A DNA stretch of 64,000 nt from JARRKU01 sp050288425 (GTDB lineage Bacteria; Desulfobacterota; Desulfobacteria; Desulfobacterales; Desulfosarcinaceae), in NCBI GenBank assembly GCA_050288425.1, contig JBNKDU010000124.1, positions 62,001 to 126,000 of the forward strand, given 5' to 3'. The translations under genes were made by a program, and so were the position numbers. The notes under the pieces were generated by a model that saw only the letters and a list, made by a program, of their open reading frames with translations, was not told the origin of the DNA and did no database searches. Shown here piece after piece: positions 9,264 through 17,789 of this stretch; within the stretch, counting starts at the first letter, position 1; each line of letters opens with the position of its first letter.

Positions 9264-9899
9264 CTATAGATTGTGGCAGGTCAAACAAAGGGACGAAGCC
9301 GTATTGCTCTTGCGCAAGAGAGAGACCTGACCGAACTTGTTGTGCACATCGTGACACGACGCACACTCCATGCGACTTCCGAAAAGCATGTCGCTGAGAA
9401 TGGTTCCCGAGCTGCCGTCCAGACCCGAAAGCGTGGTGGCCGGATCGCGCAGGCTGCCGTCGGCCAGGGCCAGGTCGGTATTGTAGACGAAAGAGATGGG
9501 GTGATCGTTGCTCAGGTCGGTGCCTAGATTGTTGCGTCCGCTGATCAACTGGCTGCCCGGATTGCCGCCGAATGCATCGATGGCGATGGTGCCGTCATGA
9601 CACGACAGGCACAGTTTGGATGGTCCGATGGGCTGATTCAGCGACCCGGCGGTGGTGCCCGCATCGAGAGTGTCGCTTCCGTAAAGGTTATAGACGGCCG
9701 TGGAAACCGCATGGTTCCACATGGGGACGTTTTGGACGTCCGTGGATGTGTTGTGGGGCGCATGGCACGGCAGGCAAATTTCTCCCTGGGAGAATCCCAG
9801 CCCGCTGAAATCGTGGGCGCTGCCCGCGATTTCGGCCATGGCAGTTGCGTAAAGGGCCAATACCAGCATGGTCGTGAAGATGAATAGATTCTTTAACAT
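9264..9899 (-). CDS. Exported tetraheme c-type cytochrome
   Basis: The 211-residue product starts at an ATG followed by a clear Sec signal peptide (MLKNLFIFTTMLVLALYATA). An upstream in-frame ATG at 10013 exists, but it would put 38 non-hydrophobic residues before the signal. Four CXXCH motifs are present: CLPCH, CLSCH, CASCH and CLTCH, the last one only two residues from the C-terminus. The sequence is homologous in outline to the first third of the dodecaheme cytochrome at 3185-4885 (CHxPHNxxxDVxxxxxWN, CLxCHDGTIA, LGTDLSNDHPIS). It lies upstream of the NHL lipoprotein and barrel genes, and is a candidate for the cytochrome plugged into the barrel or a periplasmic partner. Confidence 0.85.
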   Translation of the reverse strand: MLKNLFIFTTMLVLALYATAMAEIAGSAHDFSGLGFSQGEICLPCHAPHNTSTDVQNVPMWNHAVSTAVYNLYGSDTLDAGTTAGSLNQPIGPSKLCLSCHDGTIAIDAFGGNPGSQLISGRNNLGTDLSNDHPISFVYNTDLALADGSLRDPATTLSGLDGSSGTILSDMLFGSRMECASCHDVHNKFGQVSLLRKSNTASSLCLTCHNL

Positions 9900-10022
9900 G
9901 GGAACACCTATCCTAGCTGATGGGCAGCAATTGCTGCATGAAATATGGAATTCGGCTTTCGGCCATTTTCGTGACGGCGTCACGTGTTTTGTGAAGCAAG
10001 TTTGCATGGGCATGGGTTCTCC

Positions 10023-12767
10023 TTATCCCTTCCGGCGTCTGGGATCGTGGTAGTAAAGATATCGGTACAGTCCCTCGGGTCCGTGGCACGCTGCGCAGAC
10101 GGTGTTTGCGCTGCCGACCCGGAGATACTTGTTGAGGATATCGTCCGATTTCAATTTTACCATCCTTGTCCCGGATGCGACACCCTGGTGGGCGTTGTGG
10201 CAGGAAGGGCAGCCCAAATCGCCCACCCGCCGCCGGCGACCCTCGGCATCGAACAGCGGGAAGCCTTCGCCCGAGTCGGGGGCTCCCGGCCGGCGGATGG
10301 TGGACAACAGCCTGCCGGTGGGGTGTCCCGCGGCTTGCGGGACGCTTCGGGCGGCAATTTTCCCAGCCGCGTGGCAGCTTCGGCACAGCATGTTTACGCC
10401 GATCTCGTCGACGTCCGGATCGGTCAGGGGTCGCGCCCACAGCTTCAAGGATCGGGGGCTGTTGTGCACGATATGGCAACCGCCGCAAACGCCGGATTCC
10501 GTCGGCGTCTGGCCCAGGACATTGCGCGATTCGGGAGCCGATACCGTCAGGTCGTGGGTGGTGCCGTCCACCCGCGACATCTTGGGATGGCAGTCCCTGC
10601 AAAGGGAAGAGTTGGCATTGTTGGGCCGCCGGAGAAAACTGGTAGTCGTATCGCCCTCGGTATTTACGGCGCCCGGGGATTCCTTGCGGCCAGCCGCACT
10701 CCAGACATGGGCATCGTGGCAGGTGGTGCAGACCATAAGATCTTCTTCCCCCTGCGGATCCGAGTAAAGCGGCAGGGCAGCCAAACCGCCGGCTTTCGGG
10801 GACATCCAGCGATTCTTGTTCTCAACCTTGCGGCCCACCGGATGGGAATTGTCATTGACCAGCTTTTTGTCTGCCAGGCCGCCGGGCCGATGGCAACTGG
10901 CGCATCGGCGGGTAACCGGATCGCCGCCCGGCCCCGGCGCAAGACCCCATAGACGGTCCGCGGTGCCCTGGTGGGGCGCATGGCAGCCGCTGCACGGATC
11001 GCTATCGGCCCGGATACCGAGGCTGTTGGTATGATCCGGGAAGATCTGCCCGATATGATGTTCGGTCATGGACACCCGGCCGTTACGGCGATGACAACCG
11101 ACACAGAGCGCGGCCCGGTCCTGGTTGGCCATGCGCAGGAAACTGCTGCCTGCGTCGCCTTCCTGTTTCGGATCCTCGCTTTTCGCCAAGGCGCCCGGCC
11201 GCCAGCGGTGAACATCATGGCAGGTGGCGCACTGCATACTGCCTGAAGTCGATATGTCGCCTTTAGGAGTAAATCCGGGCAGCAATAGGGGCGAACCCGG
11301 GGCGAGGGCCACGTTCAACGGATGGGAGCGGCCGGTGGTTTTTCCGGGACGCCAGGGCAAATCTCCGTGGCAGCTCAAACACGTTTGGGTGGCGGGGTGG
11401 CCCTGGTCCAGTGGGCGCGCCCACAACTTCCAGCCCATTGCGTTGTGCGGCAGGTGGCAAGCGCTGCAGGGACCGGATGCGGCCGCCGTGGCCGAATGGG
11501 TGTTGCGTATCTCCGGGGCTGTATGAACCATGTTGTGCGCCGTGTCGATGACCGTGGCCTTGTCTTGGTGGCAGTTGAGGCACAAGGCCGAATTCCTGGC
11601 GCTGGGAACACGCAGGAAACTGTTGCCGCCGTCTCCCTGACCATTCTCGGGAGGCAGCCTGGATTCATCCTCAGGCGCCCAGCGGTGGACGTTATGGCAG
11701 GTGAAACACTGCACCTTGCCCCGGTGGGCGGACGGCCTTCCATCGGTGAGATAGAGGGGCAGACCGTCGGCCGGCGGCTTGGCCGGCCGACGGTCCACCG
11801 AGTGCGATACCTTGCCGATTCCGCGGGCCACGCTGTCGGGACCTTCTGAATGACAACTCAGACACATCCCCGAAGCCGGATTGGAATTGCCGATGTCCCG
11901 GTTCCACAGCCGCTTGCCGTTGGCGTCGTGGGGCGAGTGACATCCGCCGCAAGTGCCCCATTTGTAAACCTTGGCGTCCTTCTTGGTTTTGGGATCCAGG
12001 CGCAGGTCATGACGGGTGCCGACGATGGTGGTCTTTTCTGCGTGGCAGGCCGTGCAAAGCGTGGCGCTGGTGTCGGCCATGATGCTTATTTTATCTCCAC
12101 GGGCACCGTGAACGCGGTGGCAGGTCTGGCAAACCAGGGTGCGGCCGTCCGGTCCGATTTTGCTGCCGGCGGTCCGCAGCAATGCCGGCAGCTTGCGCGG
12201 CAGGGGTTTCAACGGGTGTCCGTTGGTGCGCTGAAAGTCGGCCTTGTCCTGATGGCACATGGCGCACAAGGTGACGGTAGGATTGCTGGTCCGCAGGAAG
12301 GAAGTAATTTCCAGCGGAATTTCGGCAGATTCCTCGGGACCGGTGTGGGGGGTATGGCAGGTGCCGCAGTAGAGTTCATCTTTCCGGCTCAGCGGCAGCG
12401 ACGCAGGTACGCTGACCTTTCGGCTGGGTTTGATCATGGAGGGATGAGATTTGCCCTTCCAGGCCACGGCGCGCGAGTCGCGAACGTAGCCATCGTGACA
12501 GGTGTAGCAACTATCCTCGGAAGAGACCACCCCCTGGGTATTTTTCATCAGGACATTGCCCGGCTGCCAGGGAATCAACGTTTCCTGGGTGCTGCGGAAC
12601 TCATCCAGCCACATCACATGGCAGATCGCACAATCTCTCTTGGAAGATTGTTCCCTGGCGTCTACCGGAGATGCCAGCAGGAAGAGGATGGCCAGCAGGA
12701 CCGGCCATCCGGCCGGCGCCGGGATCCTGGCAATTGGATAACGGGATATGGTCCGGTTCGGGTTCAT
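10023..12767 (-). CDS. Giant 22-haem c-type cytochrome with repeated four-haem modules
   Basis: The 914-residue product has a Sec signal peptide and 22 CXXCH motifs, all of the standard spacing. From about residue 215 the haems are arranged in repeating four-haem modules: CXXCHxVHRW, then GxSFLRx(n)LCxxCH, then CxxCHxPHN followed by LWARPL, then CLSCH followed by SHP. The last module is truncated to two haems and ends in GLYRYLYYHD. It is clearly paralogous to the 18-haem protein at 17790-20072, with the same beginning (CAICHVxWxD), module order and C-terminus, but has one additional four-haem module. It is probably a long electron wire in the periplasm or outside the cell; no membrane segment exists beyond the signal. 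Confidence 0.9.
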   Translation of the reverse strand: MNPNRTISRYPIARIPAPAGWPVLLAILFLLASPVDAREQSSKRDCAICHVMWLDEFRSTQETLIPWQPGNVLMKNTQGVVSSEDSCYTCHDGYVRDSRAVAWKGKSHPSMIKPSRKVSVPASLPLSRKDELYCGTCHTPHTGPEESAEIPLEITSFLRTSNPTVTLCAMCHQDKADFQRTNGHPLKPLPRKLPALLRTAGSKIGPDGRTLVCQTCHRVHGARGDKISIMADTSATLCTACHAEKTTIVGTRHDLRLDPKTKKDAKVYKWGTCGGCHSPHDANGKRLWNRDIGNSNPASGMCLSCHSEGPDSVARGIGKVSHSVDRRPAKPPADGLPLYLTDGRPSAHRGKVQCFTCHNVHRWAPEDESRLPPENGQGDGGNSFLRVPSARNSALCLNCHQDKATVIDTAHNMVHTAPEIRNTHSATAAASGPCSACHLPHNAMGWKLWARPLDQGHPATQTCLSCHGDLPWRPGKTTGRSHPLNVALAPGSPLLLPGFTPKGDISTSGSMQCATCHDVHRWRPGALAKSEDPKQEGDAGSSFLRMANQDRAALCVGCHRRNGRVSMTEHHIGQIFPDHTNSLGIRADSDPCSGCHAPHQGTADRLWGLAPGPGGDPVTRRCASCHRPGGLADKKLVNDNSHPVGRKVENKNRWMSPKAGGLAALPLYSDPQGEEDLMVCTTCHDAHVWSAAGRKESPGAVNTEGDTTTSFLRRPNNANSSLCRDCHPKMSRVDGTTHDLTVSAPESRNVLGQTPTESGVCGGCHIVHNSPRSLKLWARPLTDPDVDEIGVNMLCRSCHAAGKIAARSVPQAAGHPTGRLLSTIRRPGAPDSGEGFPLFDAEGRRRRVGDLGCPSCHNAHQGVASGTRMVKLKSDDILNKYLRVGSANTVCAACHGPEGLYRYLYYHDPRRRKG

Positions 12768-12777
12768 CGGAATTCCA

Positions 12778-13728
12778 TCAATGCCGCAATTGGATACGGC
12801 GAATGCGGTTGGCCCGCATCTCCACTACGTGAATGTCCGTTCCGTTTCCGGCGGCGATCAGACCCACCGGCGTTTTCAACCGATAAACACTGCCGCTGTC
12901 GCATACAACGCCCAGCAAGCGGCCCATATCGGAGAATACCTGGATCACCCCCATATAGCTGTCGCTGATATAAACGCGGTCCTGGTTATCCACCGACACG
13001 CCTTTGGGCCGGACCAGTCTTCCCGGCGTGACCCCCCAGCCGCCGATGGTGTTCAGAAAATTGCCGAAGGGATCGAATTTCTGGATCCGGGTATTGAGCA
13101 CATCCACCACCAACAGCTCGTTGAGGCTGTTCTTCGCCAGCATGGCTGGATAGCGGAATTGGCCGTTGGCCTCGCCATATCCCCCCCAGGCAGTCTGAAA
13201 TCGGCCCTGCTGATCGAAGACCTTTATTTTATGGTTGTCGTTGTCCACCACATAAATCCGATTCTTCAGCCCCGAAGCCAGCACATCCACCGGGTCGGCC
13301 GGTTTTTCACCGGCCGCAGTGGGCACATCGAATTGGGATCGATATTTCCCATTCAAATCAAATACTTGAATGCGCCGATTGCCGCTGTCGGCAATGTAAA
13401 CGCGTCCCTGGGCGATATCGATGCCCAGGGGCAGTTGAAATTCTCCCGGCCCCTGGCCGGGGGAACCGAAAGCGGACACCATGTTGCCTTCGGCGTCGAT
13501 CACCGCCACCCGGTGGTTGACCCCGTCCACGAGATAGTAGTTGCCGTTGGGTGCCACGGCCACATCGCTGGGTTGATCCACATCCAAATTCCACGACGTT
13601 TGCGCACTGATTTCGATGCACTCCATGGCCGCGGCCGGCCGGTCCGTGGATAGTGCGGCGAGCAGAATCCATCCTGCGATCAACCCCCCGCGAGTCCACA
13701 GCCGTAGGATTTGCCGCAGGGTCATCAT
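12778..13728 (-). CDS. Exported NHL-repeat beta-propeller protein
   Basis: The 316-residue product has a Sec signal peptide (cleavage probably after PAAA, near residue 34) and six NHL blades, for example NYYLVDGVNHRVAVID, GRVYIADSGNRRIQVFD and DRVYISDSYMGVIQVFS. The start was moved in from the longest frame (13911) to the ATG at 13728, whose ATGA overlaps the stop of the preceding cytochrome gene. It has no lipobox, unlike the two NHL proteins near the barrel. It is paralogous to the NHL protein at 20079-21026: the order of blades and the ISDSYxGVIQVF blade agree. In both copies a giant cytochrome gene is the neighbour, so the pair has probably been duplicated together. Confidence 0.86.
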   Translation of the reverse strand: MMTLRQILRLWTRGGLIAGWILLAALSTDRPAAAMECIEISAQTSWNLDVDQPSDVAVAPNGNYYLVDGVNHRVAVIDAEGNMVSAFGSPGQGPGEFQLPLGIDIAQGRVYIADSGNRRIQVFDLNGKYRSQFDVPTAAGEKPADPVDVLASGLKNRIYVVDNDNHKIKVFDQQGRFQTAWGGYGEANGQFRYPAMLAKNSLNELLVVDVLNTRIQKFDPFGNFLNTIGGWGVTPGRLVRPKGVSVDNQDRVYISDSYMGVIQVFSDMGRLLGVVCDSGSVYRLKTPVGLIAAGNGTDIHVVEMRANRIRRIQLRH

Positions 13729-14600
13729 TTGGGCGAATCCTTTCCATCCGCAGGTTTTCCACCGGCCCGGGTATCGGATAATAGATCCGGCAGGTACCAG
13801 CTTTCGTATTTGGCCAACATACCGGTGATATTCAAATGGACCAGATCGGCGATGCGTTTTTCGCTGAAATCGAGGGTGCGGTAGTCGAGGATTCCGTTCT
13901 CGGCATGGCAAGCTTGGCAGTCGGGCCCCTTCGCCTGCGTGTCGGTGTGGAATTGTGCCGCCGCTGCCTTGCGTTCATCGTCGCCCAACTGCCCGCGGGC
14001 ACGCAAAAAATCCCGCGCCGATTGGCGCCGGGCATCTGCCGTCGCCGATGGGGGCCCGTCCGGCAAGGCAGGATCGACGGGCGTAATTTTGGAGAAGGCA
14101 TCGTCAACCATGGCCAGATACCCGGTTTTGTCATCGTAACGCGTACCGGCAAATGGGCCTTCGGGGGCCGGATCGATGGGGCTGGCCCAGCGGAAGACGA
14201 CGCGATGATGATCCTCCGTCTTTATATGACAGCTTTGGCAGGCCAAGTATTGGGTGTGCATATTCAGCAGGGCCCGAATCCGCTTGCTCTTGTTGTGGGG
14301 CATTTCCGAATGGCAGATCAGGCACAGGGGTTGCTGCGACTCAGACAGCCCGGGGTAGCGGACCAGGTTGTGGAAATGACGGTGGCGGTCCAGTTTGGCC
14401 TGGCGCTGTTCAGCGGTCAAGACCGGCGCACCGGGAGCCGCATGCCGTCCGATCAGCGGTCGCAACAGCCCCGGGCCGTGATGCGAGAGGGTCAGATGAT
14501 AAATAACGCCGGCACCCACGCACAGGGACATGGCCAGAAAAATCAGCCCGAGGATATAGGCCAGCAGGGGATGGTTTTTGGGGTGCTGCTCGTTTGTCAA
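13725..14600 (-). CDS. Membrane-anchored triheme c-type cytochrome
   Basis: The 291-residue product has one N-terminal hydrophobic helix (residues 12-35, LLAYILGLIFLAMSLCVGAG), probably an uncleaved anchor, and three CXXCH motifs: CLICH, CQSCH and CQACH. A region with many charged residues without haem motifs separates the second from the third. It lies directly after the cytochrome b gene (6-base gap) and overlaps the following NHL gene by 4 bases. Position and composition suggest it takes electrons from the membrane cytochrome b and octaheme subunits into the periplasm; this is inferred from the operon alone. Confidence 0.82.
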   Translation of the reverse strand: MTNEQHPKNHPLLAYILGLIFLAMSLCVGAGVIYHLTLSHHGPGLLRPLIGRHAAPGAPVLTAEQRQAKLDRHRHFHNLVRYPGLSESQQPLCLICHSEMPHNKSKRIRALLNMHTQYLACQSCHIKTEDHHRVVFRWASPIDPAPEGPFAGTRYDDKTGYLAMVDDAFSKITPVDPALPDGPPSATADARRQSARDFLRARGQLGDDERKAAAAQFHTDTQAKGPDCQACHAENGILDYRTLDFSEKRIADLVHLNITGMLAKYESWYLPDLLSDTRAGGKPADGKDSPK

Positions 14601-14606
14601 TCTAGA

Positions 14607-15617
14607 TTACTCCCTATGGCCGCCCGGAATTCCGGCATCTTCCGCTGCAGCTTCTTCCCTGTCCTTTTCGGCGTCTTTCCTATTGGCGGCTACATCCCGT
14701 TGCCGATCTTCGAGTCCGACCAGCAAGCGCCTCATGTAAGCCCGCTCTTCCGGCATCTCTTCCAGATTGCGGATATATTCCAGGAAATGTTCCTCGATCT
14801 GGTGTTCCCGGGTAATCTTGCCGGTGAGAAACGTCCATTGCACGGGAAAGCGGCCCGGAACGAAGTGGACGTTGCCCCAGTGCCAGAAGGCAAGAACAAT
14901 CAGAGCCATGACAGCCTCGTCGGCGTGCATCAACCTGGCCAGGTCCTGAATCAGACCTGGGGCCGTGCGGCTGACTTCAGGATCTCCCAAAAGCACATCC
15001 GCGATGCTTCTGGGGATCACGCCGGACAATTGGTCCGGCAGCAGCAATGCCAATCCGGCAATGGTAAGGACCGCCGTACCCCAGATAATGGCCAGGTAGT
15101 GAATCTTCTGCTTGTACATGAATTTTTCCATCATGGGCCGCTGGGGCGTCCTTCCCAAGAAATATTGGATGTCCTGGAAAATATCTTTGAGATCTTGCAG
15201 CCGGGGCAATTGCGTGCGCCGGTAGTCGAAACGACCCTGGATCAGTTGCAGGCCGGTTCCGCCGAGAATGGTGAGAATATGGTAGGCCGAGGCGAACATC
15301 ATGACATAGGCGCCGATTCTGTGGATGGCCATGGCGTTGTCGATGCCGCCGTACAGGGCGATCACATAGGGGGACCAGAACTCGTCGCTGAAGTAAAGCG
15401 GCACCCCCGTGGATGCCAGCACGAGGAAGCTGACGAATACCAGAAGATGCTGAATGACGATATGAGGAGAATAACGGGGCAGGTCCCCATAGGGATTGGA
15501 GGCGACATGTTTATAGATATCCCTGGGAACGAAACCGACCCCCTCGACGAAAAATCCGCCCTGCGGCCGCGTTGTGCCTTCCCCGGTGCCATCGGTGGTG
15601 AGGATTGTTTCCGTCAT
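14607..15617 (-). CDS. Integral membrane cytochrome b (quinone-reactive subunit)
   Basis: The 336-residue product has at least four transmembrane helices with His residues suited to binding two b haems (SPHIVIQHLLVF, AIHRIGAYVMMFASAYH, IHYLAIIWG, FWHWGNVHF). This is the pattern of the formate dehydrogenase gamma/thiosulfate reductase type cytochrome b family. A charged cytoplasmic tail follows helix four. The ATG at 15617 overlaps the stop of the upstream cytochrome c gene (ATGA). Two flanking genes encode membrane-anchored cytochromes c, so the three products probably form a quinol:cytochrome c oxidoreductase similar in composition to the Geobacter Cbc complexes (inference). Confidence 0.85.
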   Translation of the reverse strand: MTETILTTDGTGEGTTRPQGGFFVEGVGFVPRDIYKHVASNPYGDLPRYSPHIVIQHLLVFVSFLVLASTGVPLYFSDEFWSPYVIALYGGIDNAMAIHRIGAYVMMFASAYHILTILGGTGLQLIQGRFDYRRTQLPRLQDLKDIFQDIQYFLGRTPQRPMMEKFMYKQKIHYLAIIWGTAVLTIAGLALLLPDQLSGVIPRSIADVLLGDPEVSRTAPGLIQDLARLMHADEAVMALIVLAFWHWGNVHFVPGRFPVQWTFLTGKITREHQIEEHFLEYIRNLEEMPEERAYMRRLLVGLEDRQRDVAANRKDAEKDREEAAAEDAGIPGGHRE

Positions 15618-16696
15618 GATGGATTGTCTCCCGCGGAGGATGGGTGCCCTCGCCATGAGGACCCCTGATACAGCACGAATCGGATGCCGTTTCGCTTGCG
15701 GCCAAAGGTTTCCAACAACAGCAGGCCCATCAGGCCTCCCATGGTCCCGTACAATACCAGACGCAACATCAGGTTGATGATGTAGATAACCGGATTTTCA
15801 TCTTTGCCGGTTTCCGGGTGCACCGCCACGTTGACGAACCAGTCGTTGGTCCGCTGGTGGCACTGCCGGCAGGTGGTCCGCAGATTGTTGGCGTTGATGG
15901 AGGCCCGGGGATCTTCCTTGGCAAAGATATCGTGCAAGGCATTGCTGGCATGGCAACTGAGGCAATCGGCGGTCCTCTCCGATCCCAGCATGATGGCCTG
16001 GCCGTGTATGCTGCGGGAATAGGTGGCCACTGCTTTCATCGATCTTGGACTCAGCTGGAAAGGCGCCAACAGCCGCTGGTCGGCATGGCAGTCGGCACAC
16101 AGGCGATCGATTTCCACCGGCAAACGCGTGGTTTTTTTGCGCAGGCGGTGGGTGACATGCATGTACGCGCGGGTTACTCCCTCCTGCTGGTGGCAATTGA
16201 GGCAGCGTTTCAACGTCCGTTCGTAAGAGATCCGTTCTTCCAGGGGTCTGGCCAGCAGGGGGTTGAGATGGCAGTATTTGCAGTCCGGTCGGGCCTGGCG
16301 CATTTCCGGCGTATCCTCCGGTTTGGGGGCATGCACGCTGCTGTTGAACAGGTCCGCGATTTTGCGGTGGGAGAAGACATCGTCGGCAAAGGGGGGTCTG
16401 ACATGGCAGGCCGTGGCGCAATCGACGTTTTGGCTGATCGGATCGTGGGGTATCTTGCGGATCGAGGTGTGGCACTCGCGGCAACCGACGCTGCGGTGGA
16501 CGCTATGGGCGTACATGGTAGGGTCGACATGATAGGTGATCCGCCGGCCCGTTTCATCCATTCTTCCCAGGTACGGGTATTTGTGGCACATCAGGCAGTT
16601 CTCCTTGTCCGCACCGACTGCCCAAACCGGCGAGAAGTTGGATAACAGGCCCCATAGGATTGCCGCAGCGATCGATATTTTGAGACGCGAATCCAT
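15614..16696 (-). CDS. Octaheme c-type cytochrome with C-terminal membrane anchor
   Basis: The 360-residue product has a Sec signal peptide, seven CXXCH motifs (CLMCH, CRECH, CKYCH, CLNCH, CADCH, CLSCH, CRQCH) and one CX3CH motif (CATACH) between the second and third. Near residues 306-327 it has a hydrophobic helix (YIINLMLRLVLYGTMGGLMG) that would hold the protein on the outer face of the inner membrane. The gene overlaps the following cytochrome b gene by 4 bases, strong evidence of coupled synthesis and a shared complex. The likely role is electron acceptance from the cytochrome b subunit. Confidence 0.87.
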   Translation of the reverse strand: MDSRLKISIAAAILWGLLSNFSPVWAVGADKENCLMCHKYPYLGRMDETGRRITYHVDPTMYAHSVHRSVGCRECHTSIRKIPHDPISQNVDCATACHVRPPFADDVFSHRKIADLFNSSVHAPKPEDTPEMRQARPDCKYCHLNPLLARPLEERISYERTLKRCLNCHQQEGVTRAYMHVTHRLRKKTTRLPVEIDRLCADCHADQRLLAPFQLSPRSMKAVATYSRSIHGQAIMLGSERTADCLSCHASNALHDIFAKEDPRASINANNLRTTCRQCHQRTNDWFVNVAVHPETGKDENPVIYIINLMLRLVLYGTMGGLMGLLLLETFGRKRNGIRFVLYQGSSWRGHPSSAGDNPS

Positions 16697-16740
16697 GAAT
16701 TTCGTTCACCTATCGGTTAATTCATAACCGGTCCGCCCAC

Positions 16741-17664
16741 CTATAAGCGATGGCATTCGATGCACAACCGGCCGGGCAGGCGGTGCCGGTATTTGGAACC
16801 GGCACCTTTTGCGCTGGGCCGTGACGCAGGGATAATGCCTTGGTCGTGGGGGTTGTGGCAGGTGATGCAAGTCAATTTGCCTTCGGCGTCCAACGGCAGA
16901 ATGATGTCGAACTTGGCTTCCATCTTTTTCATGACCCCCAGCATCTTTTCCGAAGGCTTAACCAGGTGGTTGAAATTGCCGGAATGTCTGCCTTCGATTC
17001 GATGACACCGTTGGCAGATCATTTCCAGATCGCCGACATATTCCAGCGAGGCGTACGTGTCGGTTTCGGTGTTCGGCACGGAGGCATGGCAGTAGAGGCA
17101 GGTTTGCTCCTTAATTTCACCGGATTCTAATTTCTGCAGGTGAGGATTAAAGGCCTGGTAAATATCGGGGTTGTGGCAACGAAAGCAAATTCCCGTGCGG
17201 TTGGCATAGGGTGCCCCGCGCACCGAGTTTTTCTCAAAATCCCGCCGCGAGCATTGGTAGTGGATATCGTGGCAGGTCAGGCAGGTGATTTTCCCTTTTT
17301 CCAACGGAAACTCCCGGGGAATTCTCGCTGCCAGGGCATTGGACGGCACAATCCCCACCGGGTGTACATAACGTTGGGGGTCATGACATTTGCACAGCAG
17401 ATTGTAGTCCCCCTTGTATTTGAGCTGGCTATCGCTTTTTCCTGCGGGAACGCGGACGTGACAGGCCTTGCAGTACTGTCCGGTATAATGAAAGGGGCCC
17501 TGGGTCCAACCGTCCCAGTCTTCTTGCGATGCGGCGTGACAGACTGTCTTGGCGATAAGGATTACCAGGACCAGAGCAACGAGACTCAGCACCCTTCCCA
17601 TGGTTTGGGGGATGCTCTTCTCGACTCCGGTGGACCGGTGGAGTATGAGGCGAGAAGGAACCAT
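16741..17664 (-). CDS. Exported heptaheme c-type cytochrome
   Basis: The product has seven CXXCH motifs (CKACH, CLTCH, CFRCH, CLYCH, CQRCH, CITCH, CIECH) and one contracted motif, CKCH, between the first and second that may or may not bind haem. A hydrophobic signal helix (MGRVLSLVALVLVILIAKT) is preceded by about 21 residues in the chosen start. Start choice is uncertain: the frame is open to a TTG at 17793 overlapping the upstream stop, and ATGs also exist at 17691 and 17601. The ATG at 17664 was chosen because GGAAGGG lies 11 bases upstream. The C-terminus is CIECHRL, so the last haem sits at the very end. Likely a periplasmic electron shuttle within the operon. Confidence 0.83.
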   Translation of the reverse strand: MVPSRLILHRSTGVEKSIPQTMGRVLSLVALVLVILIAKTVCHAASQEDWDGWTQGPFHYTGQYCKACHVRVPAGKSDSQLKYKGDYNLLCKCHDPQRYVHPVGIVPSNALAARIPREFPLEKGKITCLTCHDIHYQCSRRDFEKNSVRGAPYANRTGICFRCHNPDIYQAFNPHLQKLESGEIKEQTCLYCHASVPNTETDTYASLEYVGDLEMICQRCHRIEGRHSGNFNHLVKPSEKMLGVMKKMEAKFDIILPLDAEGKLTCITCHNPHDQGIIPASRPSAKGAGSKYRHRLPGRLCIECHRL

Positions 17665-17789
17665 CGTCTTTTCAACCCTTCCATCAATCATGGGGTTTGG
17701 CAATAGCTTTCTCCTGATCCTCCTCTCATCGGGAGGCAATTCCTGCAATTGCGCAAAATGCGATAACGCGCATCGTGAAGACGGACAAA

